Source: CAYSFW01 sp050329935 (GTDB lineage Bacteria; Pseudomonadota; Gammaproteobacteria; UWMA-0217). From it: a DNA stretch of 64,000 nt. Numbering within the stretch: position 1 is the stretch's first letter; each line of letters opens with the position of its first letter. The stretch lies in assembly GCA_050329935.1 (NCBI GenBank), contig JBHJOI010000027.1:28204-92203 (forward strand), read 5' to 3'. The translations under genes and the position numbers were made by a program. The notes beneath the pieces are model-generated. The model saw nothing but the letters and a program-made list of their open reading frames with translations, ran no database searches and was not told the origin of the DNA. Of the stretch, positions 1 through 9,661 are shown piece after piece.

Positions 1-213
1 GTGATCATGGGGGGCGTTTTTGTTCTGGAGACGGTCTCGGTGATCTTGCAGGTCGCTTCATTCAAGCTCACCGGTAAGCGAATCTTTCGCATGGCGCCAA
101 TACACCACCACTTTGAGCTCAAGGGTTGGCCGGAGCCGCGCGTTATTGTGCGGTTCTGGATCATTACCGTGGTGTTGGTGCTGGTTGGCTTGGCTACGTT
201 GAAGGTGCGCTGA
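1..213 (+). CDS. mraY: MraY, C-terminal fragment (phospho-MurNAc-pentapeptide translocase)
   Basis: The last 70 residues of MraY, cut by the window start. MraY transfers phospho-MurNAc-pentapeptide from UDP to undecaprenyl phosphate in the inner membrane, making lipid I. The fragment keeps the family's hallmark cytoplasmic motif MAPIHHHFELKGW followed by the final membrane helix (WIITVVLVLVGLATL). Its TGA overlaps the ATG of murD (ATGA), so the two are translationally coupled. The position upstream of murD-ftsW-murG is the standard division and cell wall order. Confidence 0.95.
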   Translation: MIMGGVFVLETVSVILQVASFKLTGKRIFRMAPIHHHFELKGWPEPRVIVRFWIITVVLVLVGLATLKVR

Positions 214-1589
214 TGAACGGAATGGCTCTTTCGACCTCGCCGTCGCTGGATCAAAACCGACCATGGTTGGTGTTCGGGATGGGTGGAACCGGCCGCTCGG
301 TTGCGCGCTTTCTGCGCCACCAGGGCATTCCGTGCGTGCTCGGCGATAGCCGCGCCGATGCACGGCTCGAACGCGAACTGCGCGCCGAGTTTCCAGGTGC
401 GGAACTGCGGCTCGGTGACTGCGAAGCGGAGGATTGGTCGCGGTATGGCCGCGTGATTCTGAGTCCGGGCGTGCCGCGGGCGCTCGCATGCGTGCAACAG
501 GCCATTGCCGGCGGCGTCGAGGTGGTCGGCGACATCGAGTTATTCGCGCGGATCGCGACGGCGCCGGTGGTTGCCGTGACAGGATCGAACGGCAAGAGCA
601 CGGTCGTCCACCTGCTGTGGAAGATGACTCAGGCCGCGGGCTGGGATGGCGCGCTTGGCGGCAATTTCGGCACGCCCGCGCTCGATCTGTTGAAGACACC
701 GGAGGCCGAGGTGTATGTGCTCGAGCTGTCGAGTTTCCAGCTTGAGTCCACCTATTCGCTGCGTTCGGCGGTCGCGACGATTCTTAATATCAGCGAGGAC
801 CACCTCGACCGTTATCCCGATATCGAGCACTACGCCGCGGCGAAGGGGCGCATATTCGACGGCGCGCGCAAACTCGTCGTCAATCGCGACGACCCTCGGG
901 TGATGGCGCTGATTCCGGCGGGGCGCGAATTCGTGAGTTTCGGATTGGACGTACCGGCGTCTGGACAGTTCGGTCTGCGTATCGCGGACGCGGCGCATCA
1001 ATGGCTTGCGAAGGGTGACGTCTCGCTGCTGCCGATCGCGGAACTTCGATTGTACGGGCGTCACAATCTCGCCAATGCGCTTGCGGCGCTCGCGCTGGGC
1101 GAGGCGATCGGTTTACCGCTCGCGGCGATGCTCGAGGCCTTGCGTCAGTACGCCGGATTGCCCCACCGCACCCAGTGGGTTAGGGAGCTTGGCGGCGTGA
1201 CTTGGCTGAACGATTCCAAAGCCACCAACGTCGGCGCGACGGTCGCGGCACTCAAGGGCTTGGCCAATCCGGTCATTCTCCTCGCGGGAGGACAGGGCAA
1301 GGGGCAGGACTTCGGCCTATTGCGCGAGGCCGTGGCTGCTCACGCGCGGGCGGTGTTGTTGTTCGGCGAAGACGCGCCGAAACTCGAGCGCGCGCTGGCC
1401 GGTGCGAGTGAGCTGCGTCGGGTACCCTCCCTGGTGGAAGCTGTGAGCATGGCGCATGCCTTGGCAGAGTCGGGTGACTACGTATTGCTGTCGCCGGCCT
1501 GTGCGAGCTTCGATATGTTTACTGGCTATGCGCAACGCGGCGATCGTTTCGCCGCGCTGGTGAACGAGTTGCAGGGAGGCGGCGCTTGA
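213..1589 (+). CDS. murD: UDP-N-acetylmuramoylalanine--D-glutamate ligase MurD
   Basis: Cytoplasmic Mur ligase that adds D-glutamate to UDP-MurNAc-L-alanine using ATP. 458 residues, normal for the family. The ATP-binding P-loop GSNGKST is at residues 124-130, the glycine-rich UDP-binding region (FGMGGTGRS) is near the N-terminus, and the central motif SEDHLDRY follows. The ATG at 213 was chosen because it overlaps the mraY stop; the frame stays open further upstream, but that part lies inside mraY. The stop runs into the start of ftsW. Confidence 0.95.
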   Translation: MNGMALSTSPSLDQNRPWLVFGMGGTGRSVARFLRHQGIPCVLGDSRADARLERELRAEFPGAELRLGDCEAEDWSRYGRVILSPGVPRALACVQQAIAGGVEVVGDIELFARIATAPVVAVTGSNGKSTVVHLLWKMTQAAGWDGALGGNFGTPALDLLKTPEAEVYVLELSSFQLESTYSLRSAVATILNISEDHLDRYPDIEHYAAAKGRIFDGARKLVVNRDDPRVMALIPAGREFVSFGLDVPASGQFGLRIADAAHQWLAKGDVSLLPIAELRLYGRHNLANALAALALGEAIGLPLAAMLEALRQYAGLPHRTQWVRELGGVTWLNDSKATNVGATVAALKGLANPVILLAGGQGKGQDFGLLREAVAAHARAVLLFGEDAPKLERALAGASELRRVPSLVEAVSMAHALAESGDYVLLSPACASFDMFTGYAQRGDRFAALVNELQGGGA

Positions 1590-2785
1590 TGCAGGCAACC
1601 CGACACTTGACTGACGCGCTCACGATCCAGTTGCGACAGCGGCTGGATATTGGACTCATGCTGGTCGCGGCGGCGCTGCTCGCGCTCGGCCTGATCATGG
1701 TTGGATCCGCGGCGATTGGTATCTCGGACCAAAACTTTTCCAATCCCTACCATTACCTGACGCGTCAGGTGATCTACGTTGCCATTGGGCTGTTCGCGGC
1801 GTACCTCGCATATGAACTGCCGCTGCAACTCTGGGAAGTGGCCGGCGTGATCTTGCTGGCGTTTATCTTCTTCCTTCTGATCGCGGTGCTGGTGCCGGGC
1901 GTCGGGCGTACCGTGAATGGCGCGACCCGCTGGATCAACCTGGGTCCGACGGTACTCCAGGTCTCCGAACTCGCGAAGCTGTTGATGATTCTTTACATGG
2001 CCGGATACATCGTGCGCCATGGGCAAGACGTCCGCGGGAGTCTGGTCGGTTTCCTGAAGCCCATGCTTGTGGCCGCGCTGGTGTCGGCGCTATTGCTTGC
2101 GCAACCGGATTATGGCGCGGCCGCGGTGATTGTCGCGGTCATTATGGGATTGTTGTTCCTCGGAGGCGTTCGTCTTTCCCACTTTGTCGCGCTGATTCTG
2201 GTCGCTGGCACCGCCTTTGCCGTGCTCGCGATTACCTCATCGTATCGACTGCAGCGGTTGATGACGTTCGCCGATCCCTGGGCAGATCCGTTCAATACCG
2301 GATTCCAGTTGACCCAATCTTTGATCGCGATCGGGAGCGGATCGTGGTTCGGTGTTGGTCTCGGCGCCAGCATTCAGAAGCTGTTTTATCTGCCCGAGGC
2401 ACACAATGACTTCGTGTTCGCCATTCTCGCCGAGGAACTGGGCTTTGTCGGCGTGAGCGTGGTGCTGATGCTGTTTACCTACACCGTTTGGCGGGCGTTC
2501 GCGATCGGCTCGACCGCGGAACGCACGGGTCATCTGTATGGCGCCTTGGTGGCGTATGGCGTCGGCTTGTGGATCGCGATTCAGGTGTTCGTCAATATCG
2601 GGGTGAACATGGGCATCCTGCCGACCAAGGGCCTGACCTTGCCGTTCATGAGCGCAGGCGGGAGTAGCGTGGTGGCGATGTGCATCGGGCTTGGCCTGGT
2701 GTTGCGAGTGCATCGCGAAGTGCACGATCTCACGCTCAGAAACGGTGGCTCGAGCGCCTGGATCGCGCGCGGAGGTCGGACGTGA
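1589..2785 (+). CDS. ftsW: FtsW, septal peptidoglycan polymerase (SEDS family)
   Basis: Polytopic inner-membrane SEDS glycosyltransferase that polymerises lipid II at the septum with FtsI. 398 residues with about ten hydrophobic helices. The conserved C-terminal stretch with FMSAGGSS and the loop with PEAHNDFVFAILAEE, both typical of FtsW/RodA, are present. The location between murD and murG distinguishes FtsW from RodA. The ATG at 1589 overlaps the murD TGA and has GGGAGG about nine bases upstream; an in-frame TTG at 1586 is less likely. Confidence 0.95.
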   Translation: MQATRHLTDALTIQLRQRLDIGLMLVAAALLALGLIMVGSAAIGISDQNFSNPYHYLTRQVIYVAIGLFAAYLAYELPLQLWEVAGVILLAFIFFLLIAVLVPGVGRTVNGATRWINLGPTVLQVSELAKLLMILYMAGYIVRHGQDVRGSLVGFLKPMLVAALVSALLLAQPDYGAAAVIVAVIMGLLFLGGVRLSHFVALILVAGTAFAVLAITSSYRLQRLMTFADPWADPFNTGFQLTQSLIAIGSGSWFGVGLGASIQKLFYLPEAHNDFVFAILAEELGFVGVSVVLMLFTYTVWRAFAIGSTAERTGHLYGALVAYGVGLWIAIQVFVNIGVNMGILPTKGLTLPFMSAGGSSVVAMCIGLGLVLRVHREVHDLTLRNGGSSAWIARGGRT

Positions 2786-3915
2786 TTGCGCAGCGCGGAT
2801 CAGGTCCGGTCATGATCATGGCAGGCGGAACGGGTGGCCACATCTTTCCGGCGTTGGCGGTCGCGGATGAATTGCGGCGTCGCGGCGTACCGGTGGTGTG
2901 GCTCGGCTCACGCGGCAAGATGGAGGCCCGGATTGTACCGACGCATGGCTATGAACTGGTTGAACTGAGCATCTCGGGTCTGCGTGGTTCGGATTTGAAG
3001 ACGCGCATGCTGGCGCCGATGCGGCTGCTGCGGGCCGTCGCGCAGGCCGTGACGGTGATGCGGCGATACCGGCCGCGCGCGGTGCTCGGCATGGGCGGGT
3101 TCGCGGCGGGGCCTGGCGGTCTCGCAGCCGCGTTGCTGAGGATTCCCCTGATCATTCACGAGCAAAACGCGATTCCTGGGATGACCAATCGTTGGCTGGC
3201 GCGGCTTGCGACGCAGGTGTTCGAGGGCTTTCCGGAGAGCTTTAGGCGGGTGCGTCTGAACCGCGAGGTTCGCCATACCGGCAATCCGCTACGTAGTGAA
3301 CTGCTCGCGCTGACACCGGCGAGCGCACGCCTGTCCGAGAGTCGCGGTCCTTTACGCCTCTTTGTGATCGGCGGCAGCCTGGGTGCGTTGAAGCTCAATC
3401 AGACCGTGCCGCGTGCATTGGCGCTGTTGCCGCCCGAGACGCGTCCTGAAGTGTGGCATCAGAGCGGCGAGCGGCATTTGGATGCCACGCGCCAGCTGTA
3501 CGCCGATGCGGGCGTGGCGGCACGCGTCGACGCCTTTCTGAATTCGATGGCGGCACCTTATACCTGGACGGATCTGGTGCTCGCGCGTGCCGGCGCGCTC
3601 ACGATCGCGGAATTGGCGCAATGTGGCCTGCCCGCCGTGCTGGTGCCTTATCCCCACGCGGTCGATGACCATCAAACCGCGAATGCACAGTTACTGGTTG
3701 CCCGGGGCGCCGCGGTGCTCATTCCGGATATTGAGTTGACGCCCGAGCGCTTGGCCGCGGTGTTGTTCGATCTCAACCGGGACCGCGCGGACTTGTTGCG
3801 GATGAGTGAGGCCAGCCAAGGTCTGAGCCGGCCCGAGGCGGCGCACGTCATCGCCGACGCCTTGGTGGGCGCGAATCGAGAAATCGCGATTAAGCTGCGG
3901 GAGGTGACGTCGTGA
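2782..3915 (+). CDS. murG: MurG, UDP-GlcNAc:lipid I N-acetylglucosaminyltransferase
   Basis: Peripheral membrane GT-B (GT28) glycosyltransferase that converts lipid I to lipid II. 377 residues. The N-terminal GGTGGH loop is at residues 15-20; the second loop GMGGFAAGPGG, the IHEQNAIPG segment and the C-terminal donor-site GALTIAEL region are visible. GTG at 2782 was chosen as start: it overlaps the ftsW stop (GTGA) and has GGAGG six bases upstream. An internal ATG at 2812 would begin right before the glycine loop and leave no leading strand. Confidence 0.95.
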   Translation: MIAQRGSGPVMIMAGGTGGHIFPALAVADELRRRGVPVVWLGSRGKMEARIVPTHGYELVELSISGLRGSDLKTRMLAPMRLLRAVAQAVTVMRRYRPRAVLGMGGFAAGPGGLAAALLRIPLIIHEQNAIPGMTNRWLARLATQVFEGFPESFRRVRLNREVRHTGNPLRSELLALTPASARLSESRGPLRLFVIGGSLGALKLNQTVPRALALLPPETRPEVWHQSGERHLDATRQLYADAGVAARVDAFLNSMAAPYTWTDLVLARAGALTIAELAQCGLPAVLVPYPHAVDDHQTANAQLLVARGAAVLIPDIELTPERLAAVLFDLNRDRADLLRMSEASQGLSRPEAAHVIADALVGANREIAIKLREVTS

Positions 3916-5339
3916 GACCTTATTCTGAAATTGGACTCGCCCACCGTATTGGACGGCTGCATTTCGTGGGCATTGGTGGTTCGGGGATGGGCGGCATCGC
4001 CGAGGTGTTCCTGAACTTGGGTTACCAGGTCAGCGGATCCGATCTCGCAGAAAACGCGGTCACACGGCGGTTGCAGGAGCTGGGCGCGACCGTGTCGCGC
4101 GCGCATCAGGCGGAGCAGGTCGAAGGCGCCAGCGTGGTGGTCGTCTCCAGTGCGATCGACGAAGCCAACCCAGAAATTCGGGCCGCGCGCACCGCCCGCA
4201 TTCCGGTGATCCCGCGCGCCGAGATGTTGGCCGAATTGATGCGCTTTCGCGAAGGTATCGCGATCGCGGGTACTCATGGCAAGACGACGACCACGAGTCT
4301 GGTCGCCAGCATTCTGGCGGAGGGTGGGTTGGACCCAACGTTCGTGATCGGTGGGCGTCTCAACAGCACCGCGAGTCACTCGCGGCTGGGCAATGGTCGC
4401 TATCTGGTCGCGGAAGCGGACGAGAGCGATGCGTCGTTCTTGTATTTGCAGCCGATTCTGGCGGTCGTGACCAACATCGACGCCGACCACCTCGCGACCT
4501 ACGACGGCGACATGGGCCGGTTGAAGCAGGTTTTTGTCGATTTTCTGCACCATTTGCCGTTCTACGGCTTGGCAGTACTGTGTGTCGACGATGCGGGCGT
4601 GCGCGAGATTCTGCCGCAAGTAACCCGACCGATCATCACTTATGGGATTGAACGTGCCGCCGACGTGCGCGCGCACTCAATCGAATTCGCTGGCTTAGGC
4701 TCGCGCTTCAGTGTCGCGATCGCCGGGCGCGAGAGCGAGCTCGAAATCGAGCTCAATACCCCCGGGCGCCATAACGTGCTGAATGCGCTTGCCGCGATCG
4801 CAATCGCGGTCCAGGTAGGTTTGTCGGACCAAGTAATTCAACGTGCACTGGGCCAGTTCAGTGGCGTGGGGCGGCGCTTCCAGGTCTACGGCGATTATTC
4901 GATCACGCGGCGCGGGGTGACTTTGGTGGACGATTACGGTCACCATCCCACGGAGGTAGCGGCGACGATCGCGGCGTTGCGCGCGGTTTGGCCGGCTCGC
5001 CGCTGCGTCATGGTTTTTCAGCCGCACCGCTACACCCGAACACGCGACCTGTTTGACGAGTTTGTGTCGGTACTGGCGACCGCGGATGTGTTGGTTTTGC
5101 TCGATGTCTACGCGGCAAGCGAGCAGCCGATTCAGGGTGTGGATAGTCAGGCGCTCGCGGCCGCGATTCGCGCGCGTGGTGGGATTGCGCCGATCAACGT
5201 CGGAAACCACTCTGATCTGTTTGCGGTGCTCGACGGCTTGTTGCAGGACGGCGATGTCATTCTGACCCAGGGGGCCGGAAACGTAGGCGCGTTGGCCGCG
5301 GAACTTGCGCAACGCCTGGCGGTGGAGGGGGGTGCTTGA
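3912..5339 (+). CDS. murC: UDP-N-acetylmuramate--L-alanine ligase MurC
   Basis: First of the cytoplasmic Mur ligases, adding L-alanine to UDP-MurNAc. 475 residues. The N-terminal nucleotide-fold motif FVGIGGSGM, the ATP P-loop GTHGKTTT (residues 120-127), the EADESDASF segment and the DDYGHHPTEV signature are all present. Starts with GTG overlapping the murG stop, preceded by a strong GGGAGGTGA. No murB lies between murC and ddlB, as in E. coli and unlike many other gammaproteobacteria. Confidence 0.96.
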   Translation: MRPYSEIGLAHRIGRLHFVGIGGSGMGGIAEVFLNLGYQVSGSDLAENAVTRRLQELGATVSRAHQAEQVEGASVVVVSSAIDEANPEIRAARTARIPVIPRAEMLAELMRFREGIAIAGTHGKTTTTSLVASILAEGGLDPTFVIGGRLNSTASHSRLGNGRYLVAEADESDASFLYLQPILAVVTNIDADHLATYDGDMGRLKQVFVDFLHHLPFYGLAVLCVDDAGVREILPQVTRPIITYGIERAADVRAHSIEFAGLGSRFSVAIAGRESELEIELNTPGRHNVLNALAAIAIAVQVGLSDQVIQRALGQFSGVGRRFQVYGDYSITRRGVTLVDDYGHHPTEVAATIAALRAVWPARRCVMVFQPHRYTRTRDLFDEFVSVLATADVLVLLDVYAASEQPIQGVDSQALAAAIRARGGIAPINVGNHSDLFAVLDGLLQDGDVILTQGAGNVGALAAELAQRLAVEGGA

Positions 5340-5341
5340 CC

Positions 5342-6277
5342 ATGGCGATGCCGGAACAGTTTGGTCGTGTCGCCGTGCTGATGGGCGGTTGGTCGTCGGA
5401 GCGCGAGGTTTCGCTGGTGAGCGGGCAGGCGGTGCTGGCGGGATTGCTGGCTGGCGGCGTCGACGCGCATGGGATCGACGTGGGTCGAGATATCGACCAG
5501 CGGTTGCGGGCGGGTACTTACGATCGCGTATTCAATGTAGTGCATGGAACCGGTGGTGAGGATGGCGTTTTGCAGGGCGTGCTCGAGCTGCTGCAACTGC
5601 CGTACACGGGTAGCGGCGTGACCGCTTCGGCGCTCAGCATGGATAAGATGTTGACCAAACGCATTTGGCGTTCGGCCGGGCTGCCGACCCCGAACTTCAT
5701 GCGTTTGAATGCCGATTCCGATTGGGACGCGGTCGCCAAGGCGTTGGGTCTGCCGGTTGTGGTCAAGCCGTCCGCCGAGGGATCCAGCATCGGCGTCGCG
5801 ATCGTCGAGCGCGCCGGGGACTTGCCGCAAGCGTACGCGAACGCCGCGCTGACGGGTGGCTTGGTGATGGCCGAACAATTTATCGAAGGCGAGGAGCTCA
5901 CCTGCGGCATTCTCGATGGCGAAGCGCTGCCGTTGATTCGGGTAGCCGCGAGCCAGCGCTTTTATGATTATCACGCGAAATACGTAGCCGACGACACGGA
6001 ATACCGCTGCCCCGCGGGGCTGGACGATGCCGTTGAGGCGGCGATTCGACAATTGAGTCTCCAAGCGTTCGAGGTGCTCGGCGCCGCCGGCTGGGGCCGC
6101 GTGGATTGCTTTCGCGATCGCGCGGGCAAGGTGTGGTTGATCGAGCTCAATACCGTCCCAGGCATGACGAGTCACAGTCTGGTGCCCAAGGCGGCCGCGG
6201 TCGCTGGGATCGATTTCAATACCCTGGTGCGCCGCATTCTAGCGACCAGTCTTTGCCGCGATCGGAGGTTGCCGTGA
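5342..6277 (+). CDS. ddlB: D-alanine--D-alanine ligase
   Basis: ATP-grasp enzyme that joins two D-alanines for the peptidoglycan stem peptide. 311 residues. The VLMGGWSSEREVS N-terminal motif, the KPSAEGSSIG ATP-binding loop and the metal-binding LNTVPGMT motif (residues 269-276) are intact. The ATG at 5342 lies two bases after the murC stop and has a GGAGGGGGG tract upstream. Placement between murC and ftsQ is typical of the ddlB paralogue. Confidence 0.95.
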   Translation: MAMPEQFGRVAVLMGGWSSEREVSLVSGQAVLAGLLAGGVDAHGIDVGRDIDQRLRAGTYDRVFNVVHGTGGEDGVLQGVLELLQLPYTGSGVTASALSMDKMLTKRIWRSAGLPTPNFMRLNADSDWDAVAKALGLPVVVKPSAEGSSIGVAIVERAGDLPQAYANAALTGGLVMAEQFIEGEELTCGILDGEALPLIRVAASQRFYDYHAKYVADDTEYRCPAGLDDAVEAAIRQLSLQAFEVLGAAGWGRVDCFRDRAGKVWLIELNTVPGMTSHSLVPKAAAVAGIDFNTLVRRILATSLCRDRRLP

Positions 6278-7122
6278 ACCGCCGCCCGAGTGCGGCCCGG
6301 CGTCGACCGAAAGCGAGCTTTCGGCAACGCCATCTGCAACGTTGGCAACAATTGCGGCAGGTATGGCAGGACGTGCGGCCGCTGCTTTCCAAGCTGGGTG
6401 TGCTCGCCATCGTGCTGGTATTCGGGCTGGCCGGGATGCGGGTGTACCAGTGGACTCAACGCCCAACGACCTTGCCGTTCAAGCATGTGCAGGTCCGCGG
6501 CGAAATCGACCGTATTGATACCGAGCGTCTGCGCGCCACCCTGGCCGAAAACGTCAAGGCAGGCTTTTTCAGCCAGGATCTTGCGGTGCTTCAGCGCAAG
6601 CTCGAGGCCCTGCCATGGGTGCATCGCGTCGCGCTGCGGCGTATCTGGCCCAACCGGTTGTTGGTCGTGCTCGAGGAGCAGCATCCGATCGCACGTTGGG
6701 GCGAGAGCGGTCTGCTCAATCGTCACGGCGAGGTGTTTGCCGTGGCGCTGGCGGAGATTCCACAGACGCTGCCGAAGATCTCTGGTCGCCCGGGTCGTGA
6801 GCACGAACTGATTCAGGAGTTCATCGTCGCCGACCAGATATTGCAGGGCCTCGGTCTGTCTCTCGTTGAACTTCAGGAGGATGCGCGCCTCGATCAGCGG
6901 CTTGTGCTGCGCGAAGGCATGCATCTGGCCTTGGGGCGCAAGAACCGGCAGGAACGTCTGCAACGTTTCGCCGAAGTCTATCGATCAACCCTATCGCCGT
7001 TCATCGCGCGTATCGCTGGGCTGGATTTACGTTACGCCAACGGTTTCGCGGTGCGCTGGCGGGAGCAGGATGCCGCGCTGCGGGCGATGGGTAAGCAACA
7101 TGGATCGCCGAATAATGTCTAG
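6274..7122 (+). CDS. ftsQ: Cell division protein FtsQ
   Basis: Bitopic divisome protein that links early cytoplasmic and late periplasmic division proteins through FtsL and FtsB. 282 residues: a very basic cytoplasmic N-terminus (about 38 residues), one membrane helix at roughly 39-56, a POTRA domain from about 68 (FKHVQVRGEI) and the FtsQ beta domain. The GTG start overlaps the ddlB TGA and has GGAGG upstream. The stop slightly overlaps the likely ftsA start. Confidence 0.92.
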   Translation: MNRRPSAARRRPKASFRQRHLQRWQQLRQVWQDVRPLLSKLGVLAIVLVFGLAGMRVYQWTQRPTTLPFKHVQVRGEIDRIDTERLRATLAENVKAGFFSQDLAVLQRKLEALPWVHRVALRRIWPNRLLVVLEEQHPIARWGESGLLNRHGEVFAVALAEIPQTLPKISGRPGREHELIQEFIVADQILQGLGLSLVELQEDARLDQRLVLREGMHLALGRKNRQERLQRFAEVYRSTLSPFIARIAGLDLRYANGFAVRWREQDAALRAMGKQHGSPNNV

Positions 7123-8344
7123 AAAGCAGCAACAAAACGAAATGATCGTGGGTCTCGATATCGGTACCTCGAAGGTTGTCGCCATCGTCGGCGAGATCAA
7201 CCCGGAGGGCGAAGTCGAGATCATCGGTTTGGGCTCGCACCCGTCGCGCGGCCTTAAGAAAGGGGTTGTGGTCAACATCGAGTCAACGGTGGAGTCCATC
7301 AAGCGGGCAGTCGAGGAGGCCGAGTTAATGGCCGACTGTCAGGTTCATAGCGTCTACGCGGGCATTGCGGGCAATCATATCCGTAGCCTCAATTCTCACG
7401 GCATGGTCGCGATCAAGGATAAGCGAGAGGTCTCGATGAGCGACGTAGAGCGCGTCATCGATGCCGCGCGCGCGGTTGCGATCCCCGCGGAGCAGAAGAT
7501 TCTGCACATCCTGCCGCAGGAGTTCGTGATCGATCAGCAGGAAGGTATTCGTGAGCCGATCGGGATGTCGGGTATCCGCCTCGATGCCAAGGTTCACTTG
7601 GTGACCGCCGCCGACAGCGCAGTGCAGAACATCGAAAAGTGCGTGCGTCGCTGCGGGCTCGAGGTCGACGACATCATTCTGGAGCAACTGGCGTCAAGTT
7701 ACTCGGTGCTGACGGACGACGAAAAGGAGCTCGGCGTTTGCTTGATCGACATCGGTGGAGGTACGACCGACATCGCGGTATTCACCGATGGCGCAATCCG
7801 TTACACCTCGGTCATCCCGATTGCCGGCGACCAGGTAACCAACGATATCGCGGTCGCGATGCGCACGCCGACGCAGTCCGCCGAGGATATCAAGATTAAG
7901 TACGCCTGCGCCTTAAAGCAGCTGGCACATCCCGATGAAAGCATCGAGGTCCCGAGTGTCGGCGACCGCGCCAGTCGTCGGTTGTCGCGACAAACGCTCG
8001 CGAGCGTCGTCGAGCCACGCTACGAGGAATTGTTGAGCCTGGTGCATACCGAGCTCAAGCAGAGCGGGTTTCTGGAATTGCTGGGCGCCGGGGTCGTTTT
8101 GACCGGTGGCTCGGCACGAATGGATGGCGCTATCGAGTTGGCCGAGGAGGTGTTTCACATGCCGGTGCGACTGGGACTGCCCCAGCATGTGAAAGGGCTG
8201 GTGGAGGTGGTGCGTAATCCAATCTACGCGACCGGGGTCGGACTGTTGCTCTATGGGCTCCAAAGCCGACGCAGCGCGCGCCACGATGCGCCCCGGCGTG
8301 AATCACTGCGGGCGCGATTGAAACGATGGTTAAGCGGCTTGTAA
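7115..8344 (+). CDS. ftsA: Cell division protein FtsA
   Basis: Actin-like ATPase that tethers FtsZ to the inner membrane. 409 residues, the usual size. The phosphate-1 motif (IVGLDIGTSKV), the 1C SHS2 region, the phosphate-2 motif (LIDIGGGTTDIAV) and the adenosine motif (VLTGGSARMDG) are seen. The C-terminus (RARLKRWLSGL) is the amphipathic membrane-targeting helix. Start: ATG at 7115, eight bases inside ftsQ; an ATG at 7100 in the same frame would add five residues. Neither has a strong ribosome site. Confidence 0.95.
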   Translation: MSRKQQQNEMIVGLDIGTSKVVAIVGEINPEGEVEIIGLGSHPSRGLKKGVVVNIESTVESIKRAVEEAELMADCQVHSVYAGIAGNHIRSLNSHGMVAIKDKREVSMSDVERVIDAARAVAIPAEQKILHILPQEFVIDQQEGIREPIGMSGIRLDAKVHLVTAADSAVQNIEKCVRRCGLEVDDIILEQLASSYSVLTDDEKELGVCLIDIGGGTTDIAVFTDGAIRYTSVIPIAGDQVTNDIAVAMRTPTQSAEDIKIKYACALKQLAHPDESIEVPSVGDRASRRLSRQTLASVVEPRYEELLSLVHTELKQSGFLELLGAGVVLTGGSARMDGAIELAEEVFHMPVRLGLPQHVKGLVEVVRNPIYATGVGLLLYGLQSRRSARHDAPRRESLRARLKRWLSGL

Positions 8345-8376
8345 CGCATATGAAAGGTAACTTGGAGGGTAAGTGA

Positions 8377-9576
8377 ATGTTTGAATTAGTTGAGTCTTAT
8401 CAGCATGGCGCGGTGATCAAGGTCATCGGTCTCGGTGGTGGCGGCGGAAACGCCGTGCAACACATGGTGCAAAGCAATCTGGAGGGCGTCGAGTTCATCT
8501 GCGCGAATACGGACGCGCAGGCGTTGAAGAAAACCAACGCCAAGACCACGATCCAGTTGGGTTCGAATATGACAAAGGGGCTAGGCGCCGGCGCCAATCC
8601 CGATATCGGACGGCAATCGGCGCTGGATGATCGTGAGCGCATCGAGGATGTGATTAAGGGAGCTGACATGTTGTTCATCACCGCGGGGATGGGTGGTGGA
8701 ACGGGCACCGGCGCAGCGCCGGTGGTCGCCGAGATCGCTCGGGACATGGGGATACTGACCGTCGCCGTTGTCACGCGTCCGTTTCCGTTCGAGGGTGGCA
8801 AGCGCTCAATGGTGGCCGAGAAAGGGATCCAAGAGCTGTCGCGGGGCGTCGATTCGTTGATCACAATTCCGAATGAAAAGCTCTTGTCCGTTTACGGCAA
8901 GAACATTTCACTGCTGGATGCGTTTAACAAGGCCAACGATGTCCTATTGGGCGCGGTCCAGGGTATTTCAGAATTGATCACCCGGCCGGGGCTCATCAAC
9001 GTGGATTTCGCCGACGTGCGGACCGTCATGTCAGAGATGGGTATGGCGATGATGGGGACCGGTGCCGCGCACGGACCGGAACGCGCCCGCGAAGCGGCCG
9101 AGGCGGCCATTTCGTCGCCGTTGCTGGAAGACATCGACATTCGCGGCGCGCGGGGCATTCTGGTGAACGTGACCGCCGGGATGGACATGTCGATTGGTGA
9201 GTTCGACGAGGTCGGTCAAGTCGTGCGCGATTTCGCCTCGGACGATGCGACGATCGTCGTCGGCACCGTCATTGACCCCGACATGTCCGGGGAACTGCGC
9301 GTGACTGTTGTCGCTACCGGTCTCAACCAGTTCGCCTCGGAGCAGAAACCGCTGCCGCAGATGAGTCAGCAAGCCGAACCGCGTCCCGTGCGCCTCGTCG
9401 CGGGGCAGCCGCGAGCGGGGAGCGTGCCGGTTGGATATGACGTGGGACGGTCCGCCGTCACGCGGTCGCGATCCGCGGCGAGCGACGGTTCACGCGGCGC
9501 GAAACGCTTGGACGCGAAGGAGATAGATCTCGATGTGCTTGATATCCCCGCTTTTTTGCGGAGACAAGCTGACTGA
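8377..9576 (+). CDS. ftsZ: Cell division protein FtsZ
   Basis: Tubulin-like GTPase forming the Z ring. 399 residues. The GTP-binding signature GGGTGTG is at residues 106-112, the NTDAQAL segment near 44-50 and the T7-loop NVDFADV are present. A proline- and charge-rich linker leads to the conserved C-terminal peptide (DVLDIPAFLRRQ), which binds FtsA and ZapD; zapD is also in this window. GGAGG sits eight bases before the ATG. A 148-base gap containing promoter-like signals separates it from lpxC. Confidence 0.97.
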   Translation: MFELVESYQHGAVIKVIGLGGGGGNAVQHMVQSNLEGVEFICANTDAQALKKTNAKTTIQLGSNMTKGLGAGANPDIGRQSALDDRERIEDVIKGADMLFITAGMGGGTGTGAAPVVAEIARDMGILTVAVVTRPFPFEGGKRSMVAEKGIQELSRGVDSLITIPNEKLLSVYGKNISLLDAFNKANDVLLGAVQGISELITRPGLINVDFADVRTVMSEMGMAMMGTGAAHGPERAREAAEAAISSPLLEDIDIRGARGILVNVTAGMDMSIGEFDEVGQVVRDFASDDATIVVGTVIDPDMSGELRVTVVATGLNQFASEQKPLPQMSQQAEPRPVRLVAGQPRAGSVPVGYDVGRSAVTRSRSAASDGSRGAKRLDAKEIDLDVLDIPAFLRRQAD

Positions 9577-9600
9577 TTGTGGTATTTAAGTCACATGCTG

Positions 9601-9630
9601 TTGCCGCTAAAGTGGCAATTTGGCTACAGT
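9601..9630 (+). promoter_or_regulatory. Putative lpxC promoter
   Basis: TTGCCG at 9601-9606 and TACAGT at 9625-9630 with an 18-base spacer, about 95 bases before the lpxC ATG. The matches to the sigma-70 consensus are only moderate. A short imperfect inverted repeat (TGCCGC/GTGGCA) overlaps the -35 side and could instead be a weak ftsZ terminator. Confidence 0.35.
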
Positions 9631-9661
9631 TGTGTGAAAATACAACTAAGGCACAGGTTGT